This document shows, in pieces, positions 13,175 through 64,000 of a stretch of 64,000 nucleotides of DNA (the stretch's first letter is position 1; each line of letters opens with the position of its first letter). The notes under the pieces were generated by a model. It was not told the DNA's origin. It saw only the letters and a program-made list of their open reading frames with translations, and made no database searches. The DNA is from Monodelphis domestica (Eukaryota > Chordata > Mammalia > Didelphimorphia > Didelphidae): NCBI RefSeq assembly GCF_027887165.1, contig NC_077232.1, positions 58,430,706 to 58,494,705 of the forward strand, read 5' to 3'. The position numbers and the translations under genes are program-made.

Positions 13175-13375
13175 TGTCAACATGGAATCTAGAAGCCTCT
13201 AAACTTGTGGCCTAGATAGATTTAGTGATTCCCCTTTATTTTAGTGTGGGAGGTAGAACCCTCAGGTTTGACCCTTTTCCAGTGAGAATCCACCCTGAAG
13301 AGGAATCTCAGGCTTAACAATTCTCTTAAGATGGGAACTAAACCCAAGCCCCAGTGACTCTTTGGCACAGTAGGC
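13175..13375 (-). repeat. TGTCAAC-family repeat, partial
   Basis: It starts TGTCAACATGGAATCTAGAA. The interior GAATCTCAGGCTTAAC and AGTGACTCTTTGGCACAGTA match the reverse complement of the copy ending at 18915. Confidence 0.6.
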
Positions 13376-13501
13376 ATATTCATCATGTAAAAGAAGAAAG
13401 AAATATGGTGACAAATAACATGATTTAGGCTGAATTCAGACTGTTAGTTCCTTTTATATCAGAGGACTTAATTGACTTTTGTTAAGAGTAGTCGATTTCT
13501 G

Positions 13502-13686
13502 GGGATAGCAAGATGGCTTAGTGAATTTAGAGCTAAGTCCAGAGATGGGAGATCCCGAGTTCAAATCTAGCCTTAGATGCTTCCTAGCTATGTGACCATT
13601 ACCTCCCATTACCAAGTCATTACTACTCTTCTGCATTAGAACCAGTACACATTGGTTCTAAGATAGAATTTAAGGGTTAAAAAAAG
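13502..13686 (+). mobile_element. Marsupial tRNA-headed SINE, sense
   Basis: It has a box-B-like GAGTTCAAATCTAGCC, then CTAGCTATGTGACC, the tail motif AGAACCAGTACACATTGGTT and an A-rich end. Moderately diverged, with an internal deletion. Confidence 0.8.
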
Positions 13687-14327
13687 AATAGCTTATTCCT
13701 GGATGGTTTTATTGTATATAAATTCTAAGCTATAATTAAGAATTTCAGGTCCTATTCTCAGTTACTATTTAACTAGCTTTTTACTTCTTAGTGTTGGATG
13801 AATTTTGGTGATATTAAATATTTGAATATACTGCGTAATGAGAGGTCAGTTTTATGACTTGGAGAAGGGATTCGATTCTTGAATAATATATAGCCTATTT
13901 TTCTGTGTAGCTAAAAAAGCATTCAGATTAACACTACTTTTTAATATCCTGGGTACTCGCCATACTTTAAGAAATGTACAGAGAAAATAGTCTAAAAATC
14001 AACAAAGGAGTTATGGATACATATTATAAGATTTTTCAACTTAATAAAAATAGTTGTTGATTAGAGTCTTAATATTTTAAAAATAAATCTGGGAGGAAAA
14101 GACTTGAGACATCAGGATATCCTAGAGATCGGAGTTTGTGCTGGGTTATTACAGATTGTTGCACTCTCACCTGGAGGAAAAATCAGTGTTCCTGGAAGTT
14201 TTAGAGGGGCAAGTAATAAAATAAGCATTACTTCATGTGCTTGATAGTCCCCCCAAATAGGAGAAAGATTGTAAATATAACAAGTAAAATCTGTTACTTG
14301 ATGCTTTAGTCTTTTAGTTATACAAAT

Positions 14328-14896
14328 TGTCAACTAGGGAAAAACACAGAACTATTAAATAGTCAACATCACTCTTTAATCAAGGGAAAAGGGGTTAGTG
14401 CTACTAATACGACAACAGAGCTGCTTTCCAAGACTGCACAGAGTCAAGACGCCCTGGTCACCATTCCCTGGGAGTGCCACCGACTCAGGATGGACTCCAA
14501 GGAACTAAAGAACTTGGGGAACTTATATACCACTCTAGATGACCTGGGGGCTTGGAGAGGAACAGTTGACTGATTCTACAATGGTAAGAAAGGAAAATGA
14601 GGAGTTCCAGACAGACAGTGAGGGGCTGATGCCTCACAATGGACACAAAAGGGAGATTTAGCCCAGGCCTGGGTCACCTTGGTAATGGACCTTAGCCTAG
14701 GGGGAGAAACCACTGGGACAAAAGGGATGCTTAATATTGGGTGAGATTAGTGGTTCCCACCCAAACTACCAGTAAATTCACTGTCTGGTGAAGAGGGACC
14801 TTCCCTCAGGGGGAAACCTTTCCGGTGACAAGGTCAAAACCTGGGGTTTCTACACTAAAACTAAATAAACTGGGGATCTATATTTCCATGTTGACA
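14328..14896 (+). repeat. TGTCAAC-family repeat, full-length copy (569 bp)
   Basis: It starts TGTCAACTAGGGAAAAACAC and ends CCATGTTGACA, so the tips are inverted repeats and also fit LTR-style TG...CA. CTAAATAAACTGGGG near the right end contains AATAAA. No exact target duplication was seen. It could be a solo LTR or a non-autonomous DNA element. Confidence 0.65.
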
Positions 14897-15141
14897 GATT
14901 GTTTTGCTGAAAACACAAATAATGAATTCCTAATTTGTGATCAGTTTTGCCTATGTGTATAAAATGCTGAATTCATCATAATCATAAGCTTATACTGTAA
15001 GTTAAGAGCTAACTTTGGGATACAAAGAAAAAAATATAAACCTTGCCCTTAAGAAACTCAAGTTCTAAGGGAAGAAATACTATGCAAACAACTTTATACA
15101 TATAAGCCCTGTCAAGTATAAATGGAAAGTAATCTTAGAGA

Positions 15142-15660
15142 TGTCCATTGGGAAAAAACACAGAAGTATTAAATAGTTCAAATCACTCTTTAATCAAGGG
15201 CAAAAAAGGGATTCAGTGGTAGTAGGCCTCGACACAGAGCTGCACGCCACACATGACTGCACAGTGTCCAAGGATTGAACTATGGCCGCTCTGATCACTG
15301 ACCCCTGGGAATGACAAACGTAAGAGAATGACGATTCTACACAATATGGGGTTTGAACCCAGGACCCTGAGTCTCAAGCCCTATCTATTGAGCTAGTGGG
15401 GCTGATGGTTTGCCATGGACACAAAAGGGAAAGATCCAGCCCAGGGCTGGGCCACCTCAGTAAAGGACTTTAGGGGGAGAAACCATTGGGACAAAAGAGA
15501 TACTTAACATCTGATGGGATTAGCTATTTCCACCCTACTAGGTGGATGTCTGTTGTTGGCCTTGAGACCAGTGAAGTAGAACCTTCCCTCCGGGAGAAAA
15601 CTCTTGTGACAAGGTAACTCCCAACTAAATAAACTGGGGACTTCTAGATTCCACATTGAC
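15142..15660 (+). repeat. TGTCAAC-family repeat, second full-length copy
   Basis: It starts TGTCCATTGGGAAAAAACAC and ends TAGATTCCACATTGAC. Many interior blocks are shared with 14328-14896, such as GGACACAAAAGGGA and AACTAAATAAACTGGGG. A tRNA-like segment sits in its middle. Confidence 0.65.
15340..15402 (-). pseudogene. tRNA-Lys-like sequence with damaged anticodon arm
   Basis: The - strand reads CTAGCTCAATAGATAGGGCT (box-A-like D arm), TGAGACTCAGGGTC and CCTGGGTTCAAACCCCA (box-B/T arm). This resembles tRNA-Lys(CTT), but about eight bases around the anticodon are missing and the acceptor stem does not pair well. It cannot work as a tRNA. It could be a tRNA fragment or a SINE head. Confidence 0.45.
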
Positions 15661-15726
15661 CGAGGGAAGGCACTAATCTGGGAAGCTGAGGTGGGAAAGG
15701 TAAATAATCTTAAACTAAATCCTAAA

Positions 15727-15957
15727 ATATATACCCAAATAAATAAATGATAAATCATATGTTTCCTTCTGCATTCTTGTTTCCACAGTTCTTTCCTAAA
15801 TTGAATAGCATTCTTTTCATAAGTTCCTTAGAATTGATCTGGACCATTCTATTGCTGTTAGTAGTAAAGTCTGTCACATTTGATCATTCCACAGTCTTGT
15901 CACTGTGTATGATGTTTTCCTGGTTTTCCTTATTTCACTGCATCGATTTGTGTAGAT
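15727..15957 (-). mobile_element. LINE-1 3' UTR fragment, antisense
   Basis: AAATGATAAATCATATGTTT, CACAGTTCTTTCCTAAATTG and GATCATTCCACAGTCTTGTC match the text at 38540-38720. It is cut off by the next TGTCAAC-family copy. Confidence 0.65.
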
Positions 15958-16300
15958 TGTTGACTTGGAAAAAAAACACAGAACTATTAAATAGTCAGAA
16001 AAACCACTCTTTAATTAAGGAAAGGGGTTCAGTGCAATATTAGGCCTCTACACAGAGCTGTGCACCACATGCCCACGCAGAGTTCAAAGGATTAAAACTG
16101 TCAATGTGGAATCTAGAGGTCCCTAGACCTGTAGCTTGGGAGGTAGAAACCCCGGGTTTTGAACCCTGAGGGAAAGGTTCCACTTCGCCAGACAATAGAC
16201 ATCCACTTCAGTTTTGGAGCTGTAGCAAGCTGAAGGTCCCGAGTTCCATCCTCAAAAGAAGGGTGTGATATACTGGGAAAGGCTTCTGGAGACAAAAGAG
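15958..16300. repeat. Two abutting TGTCAAC-family pieces, head to head
   Basis: 15958-16096 starts TGTTGACTTGGAAAAAAAAC in + orientation. At 16099 a new end, TGTCAATGTGGAATCTAGAG, starts in the opposite orientation and reaches TGATATACTGGGAAAGGCTT at about 16290, the reverse of the motif at 18590. Confidence 0.55.
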
Positions 16301-16690
16301 CTACTTACTTCAGATGGGGTCTGCCTCCCCCCCCCCCCCCCCACCTGAAGTGGGAGGAGAGATTTAGTAAGTAATGTTGAATTTTCAGCCAGCAAGACAG
16401 CAAGAGTGGAGCAACCTGGGCCCTTGCTCCCAGAATGCCTCATTCTGAGATTTTTATATTCTACAGCTGTGGGGACTTGCCTCTGAAGCAAGGGGTTGGG
16501 GGGGTTAGCTTGAGGGCATAGGGGGTAACCATTCCTAGGGGTAGATTTGGAGAATGAATGAATGAGGTGTCTGTCTTTCTCAATTCTATGGGGGCAATCA
16601 AAGGAGGAGGGTATATAGAATATACACTGTGAGTCTTGGGGTAAATTTTACCAGAGATTCTCAAGCAGCTTGTAGGATCTAGAAAGAAAA
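16300..16690. repeat. C-run and unclassified LTR-like sequence
   Basis: A run of 16 C lies at 16327-16342. It is followed by AGAGATTTAGTAAGTAATGTTG, which resembles the TTATTAATTTAGAAAGTAAT block of the solo LTR at 17795-18356. Probably a related LTR, but no ends are visible. Confidence 0.35.
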
Positions 16691-17000
16691 AGAAGATGGT
16701 CTTTAAACTGAATTTTGGAGATTGTATACTCTAGGCATGGGATACAGCTAGTGCAGAGGAATTTGGTGTGTGCAGAAAAACTGAGGAAGCTTTTTATGAC
16801 TGAATTGCTAAGTGTAAGGAGAAGAAGAGGTTAGTGAAATGTAAGATGACTTCAAAGTTATGAAAGCTTTTAAGGGCCAGGCAAGAGAAGTTATATTTGA
16901 TCTTCTAGTGGATAAGGAACCACTGGAATTTTTTTGAGTAAGAGGTAATAGGATTATTATGTGTATGTTTTAGGAAAATCTTGTTCTGTTTTGTTTGAGA
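16690..17000 (+). repeat. Ancient interspersed LINE-like remnant
   Basis: GAAAGCTTTTAAGGGCCAGG and GATAAGGAACCACTGGAATT are typical of a widespread old mammalian repeat. Related pieces lie at 36100-36370 and 37200-37500. Family not certain. Confidence 0.4.
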
Positions 17001-17522
17001 CACCTCTTTAATATTTATATTCCTTCTCTTACAAATTAAAAGGATTCATTACCTCTGTTGATGACTCATACATTACATATATGCATGTATACATACATAT
17101 ATATTTAGCCTGAATCTTTCTTGAGCTCCATTCTTTTCTCATCAGCTGGTCTGCTTGATTACCTGGAAGACCTGCTTGGGAGAGTATTCTAGAAAATGTT
17201 TAAGGCTCCTGAAAAACAAAACAAAAACTTGACAATGTTAAATTTAATCTGAATTATTAATATTTTTCTATTAAACAAATCTGGACAATGAAAACCCCCC
17301 ACAATAAATCAATCCTTAACTTAGAGTGTTTGCTGATTTTCAAGGTATAAAAAATGCACACACTGAAAATTTGATAATTGACTTAGACCTTCTTTGACCT
17401 ATTCACTGCGTCATAGGTAACTCAGTCTCAACATATCCAAAGCAGACCTCATTGGCTTTCTCCCCTAAAATCCTGCCTCTGAATTTCCTAATAAAAGTTC
17501 TATTGAGGATGCTAGTATCTTT

Positions 17523-17712
17523 TTTTTTTATCCTTGCTTTCCACCTTAGAATCAATACTGTGTACTGGTTCCAAGGCAGAAGAGCTAGGCAGTCGGTGTT
17601 AAGTGACTTGTCCAGGGTCACACAGTTAGGAAGTGTCTGAGGTCACATTTGAACCCAGGACCCTCCTGTCTATTGGCCTGGCTCTCAATCCACTGAGCCT
17701 CCTAACTGCCCT
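17523..17712 (-). mobile_element. Marsupial tRNA-headed SINE, antisense, with target duplication
   Basis: It reads CACCTTAGAATCAATACTGT ... CACAGTTAGGAAGTGTCTGA ... CACTGAGCCTCCTAACTGCC. It is flanked by GGATGCTAGTATCTTT (17507-17522) and GGATGCTAGCATCTTT (17713-17728), a 16-bp target duplication with one mismatch. Confidence 0.9.
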
Positions 17713-17794
17713 GGATGCTAGCATCTTTCTAGTTCTCTAGGGTCACAAACTTTGGAATCATCCATGATTCTTCACTCTTCCTCTCTCCTCATAT

Positions 17795-18356
17795 TGTTAT
17801 GGGCACGGAAGGATAGCCTTTTGGGGTTCAGGAAGGATGCCTTTTGCAAGCATGCAGTGACTCCAAAACTTAGCTTAAAAACAAAAAGAGATTTATTAAT
17901 TTAGAAAGTAATGTTGAGAGTGGCTAGGATAGCAAGGTAGAACAGCAAGGTGGGGAGCAGTTCCCTGGGAGGACAGCATGAAAGGAAAGGCTGTTCCTCC
18001 ATGGGGACAGCGTGGATGGGAGAGGCTGTCCTCCAGAGGACATCACTTCTAGGGATTTTATACATTTTTTTTACAAGAGAATCACTCAGGCATGAGGTGG
18101 GGTGATCATACTGGGGTCTGCCTGGGGACATAAAGATTCCTTAGTTTTAGGGGACAAACATGTCTGATAGGATCAAGGTGTGGCCTGAAGGTGCATCTTT
18201 CTGTCCATCTTGAGGACGATCAAAGGAAGGTAGCCATCTCAGGATCCTAGGTGGGGTCACTGGGTGTTTTTAGGCTCAGAGTCAGGAGGAGGCAAAACAA
18301 GGGAGTTTCCCTGACAATAGATCACCTGGGTTTCTGGGGGTTCAGTGCCCATGTCA
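17795..18356. mobile_element. Solo LTR (562 bp) with 4-bp target duplication
   Basis: It begins TGTTATGGGCAC and ends GTGCCCATGTCA. It is flanked on both sides by ATAT (17791-17794 and 18357-18360). Short inverted tips with TG...CA and a 4-bp duplication are the mark of an LTR retroelement. It contains internal direct repeats (GGCTGTTCCTCCATGGGGAC and GGCTGTCCTCCAGAGGAC). No internal region remains. Confidence 0.75.
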
Positions 18357-18489
18357 ATATCTTTTCAGTTGCAAAATCCTGTCATTCTACCTTTATATTC
18401 ACTTCTTTCTAACATGAACACCACTTTGAATCAGGTCCTCATTAACTTATCATTGTCTGCGTTACTTCAGTATCTTCCTAAATAGACTT

Positions 18490-18580
18490 AAAAGTTGTTG
18501 TTTAACCAACCTTACTGTCTGCCTTAGAATCCACTCTAAGGCAGAATGGGAAGGGCCAGACAATTGGGGTTAAGTGACTC
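18490..18580 (-). mobile_element. Truncated SINE, antisense
   Basis: TGTCTGCCTTAGAATCCACT, CTAAGGCAGAATGGGAAGGG and TTGGGGTTAAGTGACTCTTC belong to the tail half of the marsupial SINE. It is cut by the next repeat. Confidence 0.7.
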
Positions 18581-18584
18581 TTCT

Positions 18585-18915
18585 GTCTCCAGAAGCCTTT
18601 TCCCAGTATATCACACCATCCTTCTGAGGATAGAACTCCATCTGGATTGGGACTGACAGGCTGCCTATAGCACCAAAGAGTCACTTGACTTCCAATTGGG
18701 TTTAGCTCCCACCTGAAGTGGATTGTCATTCCCCTGAGGGTCTCCCACTCAGTCTGAAACTGCTAGCCTGAGATTCCCTTCAGGGTAGATTCCCATGGGA
18801 AAAGGGAACAAGTACAAACTTTGGGGTCTCCAACCTACAAGCTAGTCTGCTGAACTTGGGGTTCACTAGATCCCACTAGGCCACAAGTTTGGGGTTTCTA
18901 GATTCCATGTTGACA
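18585..18915 (+). repeat. TGTCAAC-family repeat ending GTTGACA
   Basis: The interior TCTCCAGAAGCCTTTTCCCA and the end AAGTTTGGGGTTTCTAGATT with CCATGTTGACA match, in reverse, the copies starting at 5826, 13175 and 16099. Confidence 0.6.
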
Positions 18916-19264
18916 ATGTATATACCTGTTTAAATGATGTGTTCTTCCCCCATTATGTAGTTTCCTTGAGTTGAATAGTTTTTGTTTTCTTTGTATCCAT
19001 TACTTCCACCACAGTCCCTAGAATATAGTAGGCACTTAATAATTAAAAAAAAAAAATTGTACAGTACTATTTCAGTAGCTTCCACAATTGATTTTGAGTG
19101 TTTGGTGTTTCCTACTTCTTCAAACTATTGTCAGATTAATTTTCTTTAATTACAGTTGATCTTCAGTGCCTTCCTTTTGCATAACAAAGTCTAAATTCTT
19201 GAGCCTGGCATTCAAGACCCTTAATATTTCCAACCTTATTCAATTTCTCTTGATCTGTTGTATT

Positions 19265-19460
19265 CATAGAGTCCTAAATTTAGAGTTGGAAGGGATATTT
19301 GAGGCCATTTGGTCTGCCCCACACATTTTATAGATGAAGAAATGGAGACTGAGAGGTCAGTTTGACTTGATAAGAGTTACTCTGCATCTAAATGTTATAT
19401 ACAAGATTTTAACTCATCATCCTGAATCCAGGTCTAGTGCTTTTGCCATCATGTCATGAT
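19265..19460 (-). repeat. MIR-type SINE remnant, antisense
   Basis: TTAGAGTTGGAAGGGATATT, then TTATAGATGAAGAAATGGAG and AATCCAGGTCTAGTGCTTTT follow the antisense MIR order. Confidence 0.55.
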
Positions 19461-20134
19461 GTATTTAGTCACCTTTTCCCAAAAGAATACTAAATGCCCT
19501 TGTTACAATTTTGGAATGCCCTAATAACTCATCCATTTTTTGAATGATGATACCCATTCTTTAACCCAGCAGAAATGCCAGTTTTTCCCTGAAACCTTTT
19601 ACTGATTCACTCTATTCACCCCCCCCCCAAGTGATTTTTACTCTTAAAGTCCTCTGAACTTTTTATATGTTTGCTGTTCTGTAATATCTAGTTTTTATAC
19701 AGTGTGTAGGTAATTATTTTTGATCTTCATGAGAGAGCATTATTTCTTGGATTTTTTTTTTTGTGACTCTCGCACCATATGCTTTGACATTTATTGAATG
19801 AATGAAATACATCAGTCAGGCTTTCAACCTGAATGGTGCGGAGAGGTATTATTCACATGTTTTATTTGTTGTAGTAGGTCTTCAGCAGTCAATTCTCAAT
19901 TGATCAGCCTCTAACCCCTTAAGCTTGTCTAGTCTGCAAGCATGGTAGGATCAGAGATTTGCATATAGGTAGATTTTCTTTGACACTCTGGTTGATTTCA
20001 ATCTTATTCTAATTCTGAATAATTTATTAACTAGATGTTTTAACCTTGACTGAGTACTGTTTCTCTGGACCTCAGCAAAATAATCTTTTAAAGTAAAAGG
20101 TTGGGATAGATAAATGTTTTTGAAGGTGCTCTAT

Positions 20135-47883
<27,749 letters not shown>

Positions 47884-48705
47884 TGGAGGCAGCCCATTCA
47901 ACCAATGCTAGCATGCTCCTCTCTCACCAGTGATGCTGCCCTCATTCTTCAGCACTGCGATGCCACTGTCCTTCATTGTGAAATGCACACACCAGTGTTT
48001 AGGAGGTTGCAGTGTGGACTTTTTAAAAAAAGACCAAAGGTATCAATCTGACATCCTGAGGTTCCACTTATATAAATGTATTTGTTTACCAGTAGGTTTG
48101 TGAAATTGGTTCTTTGTATGCTGGACAGTTTTCTCACATTTAGAAATGGTGGGATTGGCAGTAGGAGGGGGTACTCGTGTCCCTTCACCATAGACAGTGG
48201 CCACAGCCCGGACAAAATGCAGTAACACGATGTTGATAGTAGCACTTTATAAATGGTGGTTCCATGGAATTCTTAAAGCCATTTTTTATAGTTGTGATGC
48301 ACAATACAAATTTCATAAGTGCTTCTATCAAAACCTCTTCGGCAAAAGGTGGAGTTACAGTTGATGTCTGTTAGTAGGTTTGCTGCCCATTGTTGAGTGA
48401 GCACAAAATAAGTAATTGCCATTGGGCTCATTGAATGATTAGGATGATATTCAGTAGCTGTTTAGTCTGTTTCCCAGTGCAGTTTTTCACTCATTTTGTG
48501 TGAGTCTCATGCAGGGATGTGAACAGCAGAGGTGATTTTATCATCCAGTCTGCCTTACCCTTAATCTGTTCACAGATATTTATTTACTGACAAGGTGTTT
48601 TCATAAATGTCATGGGATAGGAATGAAGTGTTCACTTCTTGTTTACTAAATGATTGTAAACTTGAGTTTTTCATTGAAATAAACTTATGTTGTTTTCATG
48701 TTTTT
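47884..48705 (+). other. BTBD10: BTBD10 3' untranslated region
   Basis: Non-coding continuation of the last exon after the TGA. It runs to the first good poly(A) signal and an estimated cleavage point about 20 bases beyond it. No SINE or LINE was recognised in it. A second AATAAA at 48801-48806 could give a slightly longer form. The end is estimated, not observed. Confidence 0.75.
48678..48683 (+). promoter_or_regulatory. BTBD10: Polyadenylation signal AATAAA of BTBD10
   Basis: Canonical AATAAA followed by a GT/T-rich stretch (TTATGTTGTTTTCATG), which is a typical downstream element. It lies about 795 bp after the stop codon. Confidence 0.75.
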
Positions 48706-49204
48706 GATCAGATTTTTAAGTCTTAGAATCAGCAGCTGTTTGCTTGGCCATTGCTGTTCAGGTAGTGAAAGTAATCATCAGCTACATATGCAAATGGTGC
48801 AATAAATGTGCCTCCTACTTTGGAGCTGAGATGCATCTGATAGCCAACACTTTTTAGCGTTAACATAGGAGTGCTAGTGGGGAAAAAGAGAAATAATGCT
48901 AAGAATCAAATCCTGAACTTAAAATTTCCAAGGTAGATGCTAAATTGTCTGTGACATATCATTTTTGCTTTCAGAACTAATGTCTGAACACTGTAGTTCT
49001 ATTTTAGTGAAATTATAACCTGTGAATAACTAAGCCAAAAGGGAAAGCACAGATTAAGTAGTGTACAATGGAAGTAAAGAGGAATCGAGAGCATGATAAT
49101 CTTCATTCGTGAGTATGTGACAGTTACAAATTAGAAACTTATCTCAAGTCTTGTCACATAGGAATCTTCTTTTCAAATGACTTGTTTTTAAAAAAAAAGC
49201 AGTA
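48706..49204. other. Short intergenic gap between converging BTBD10 and BMAL1
   Basis: About 0.5 kb separates the two predicted transcript ends. It holds the alternative + strand AATAAA at 48801-48806 and no recognised repeat or coding frame. Readthrough from either gene would overlap the other's 3' UTR. Confidence 0.6.
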
Positions 49205-49721
49205 TTTTATAGAACAAAGGAAACATTTATTTTAAAAATATTTAACTGTCTAATACATTACACTTTAACCCATATTTATAGTAAAGGATTCTTACAAGAA
49301 AGAATAAACGGCTTTATGATACAATTAGTATAAGAAATGTCCACATGGGGGACCTCTTTGTAGTGTAAAAACACCATACATCTGAAATGACTGTTTGCAT
49401 ATAAAAGCTACCAAGGATGCTTCTGTGCACAATGATTTAAAAATTCAACACGAACAGAATCCAAAATATACAATTAATGCAAGCTATTCACAGCTAGCTC
49501 AATAATCAATGATGCAGAAACACTGTAGCGGTTTTAGTTCCACTTTGTCTTAAGTTACACATAGTAGGATTGACTTGTATCAATGGCTTTGAGATGGCTT
49601 TTATGAAGTTCGTACATAAAAGCTATTATCTCTTTATCCAAGAAGTTTCACAGACAGTCAAACTCCACCAATAATGCACTTTGATACTGCAGATGTTGCT
49701 GAAACAACTGTACAGTAATGT
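49205..49721 (-). other. BMAL1: BMAL1 3' untranslated region
   Basis: About 0.5 kb of AT-rich sequence after the TAA, ending just past a canonical poly(A) signal. No SINE or LINE was recognised in it. The cleavage point is estimated. Confidence 0.75.
49226..49231 (-). promoter_or_regulatory. BMAL1: Polyadenylation signal AATAAA of BMAL1
   Basis: TTTATT on the + strand reads AATAAA on the - strand, about 490 bp after the stop codon. This matches the short 3' UTR known for BMAL1. Confidence 0.7.
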
Positions 49722-63792
<14,071 letters not shown>

Positions 63793-64000
63793 CTAGAGAA
63801 CAAAGACCACAGTTGGTATCAGTATAGCCTTTGGGGCCCAGAGATGGCCTACAAAGGTCGTCCTAGGAGCACTCGGGTTAGGGAAGGAGGGTGGGAGGGA
63901 CATAGGAGGCTGCTTCTGACTGGAGGAACCCCTCAGGACACAGTCAAAGAGGAAAAACCAGCAAGAAGCACTTCTTTTTCTCTTGTGCTCGCCCAGGCCC

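Overview
The window is vertebrate nuclear DNA from a mammal, most probably a marsupial. It holds interrupted genes with GT-AG introns. Its dominant young repeat is the tRNA-headed SINE abundant in marsupials (SINE1_MD/WSINE-type), together with marsupial-type LINE-1 3' ends. The species cannot be fixed from the sequence alone.

Two protein-coding genes lie tail to tail. On the + strand, positions 1 to about 48,700 hold the 3' part of BTBD10. Seven coding exons between 20,289 and 47,883 encode residues 35-475 of an expected 475; the first about 34 codons must lie left of the window. On the - strand, positions about 49,205 to 64,000 hold the 3' half of BMAL1 (ARNTL), the core circadian bHLH-PAS transcription factor. 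Eight coding exons between 63,792 and 49,722 encode 352 residues, corresponding to residues 275-626 of the 626-residue form: the PAS-B region, the linker carrying the CLOCK-acetylated lysine, and the C-terminal transactivation domain. The bHLH and PAS-A exons lie right of the window. All fifteen exon junctions keep frame, and both reconstructed lengths match the families exactly. The two predicted poly(A) sites are only about 0.5 kb apart. BMAL1 and BTBD10 are also neighbours in human, so this is conserved synteny. The two products are not known to act in one pathway.

The 20 kb left of BTBD10 exon 2 is intronic and repeat-rich. It holds an LTR-like element at the left edge, several antisense LINE-1 3' ends, an RPS17 processed pseudogene (about 8.78-9.19 kb, - strand) and a cluster of about nine pieces of one repeat family with TGTCAAC/GTTGACA ends (5.2-18.9 kb), some in inverted pairs. 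It also holds a solo LTR with a 4-bp target duplication (17.8-18.4 kb). The rest of the BTBD10 introns carry SINEs, LTRs (30.4-31.6, 32.0-32.6 and about 36.6-37.1 kb) and old LINE and CORE-SINE/MIR remnants. The BMAL1 introns carry fewer young repeats, but one truncated LINE-1 with a clear 15-bp target duplication lies 33 bases past a splice donor.

No new gene system, CRISPR array, operon or virus-like coding region was found. The most unusual features are a tandem TAGCAG acceptor in BMAL1, the LINE-1 beside a BMAL1 donor, a duplicated segment beside the BTBD10 exon 2 acceptor, and the clustered repeat family.
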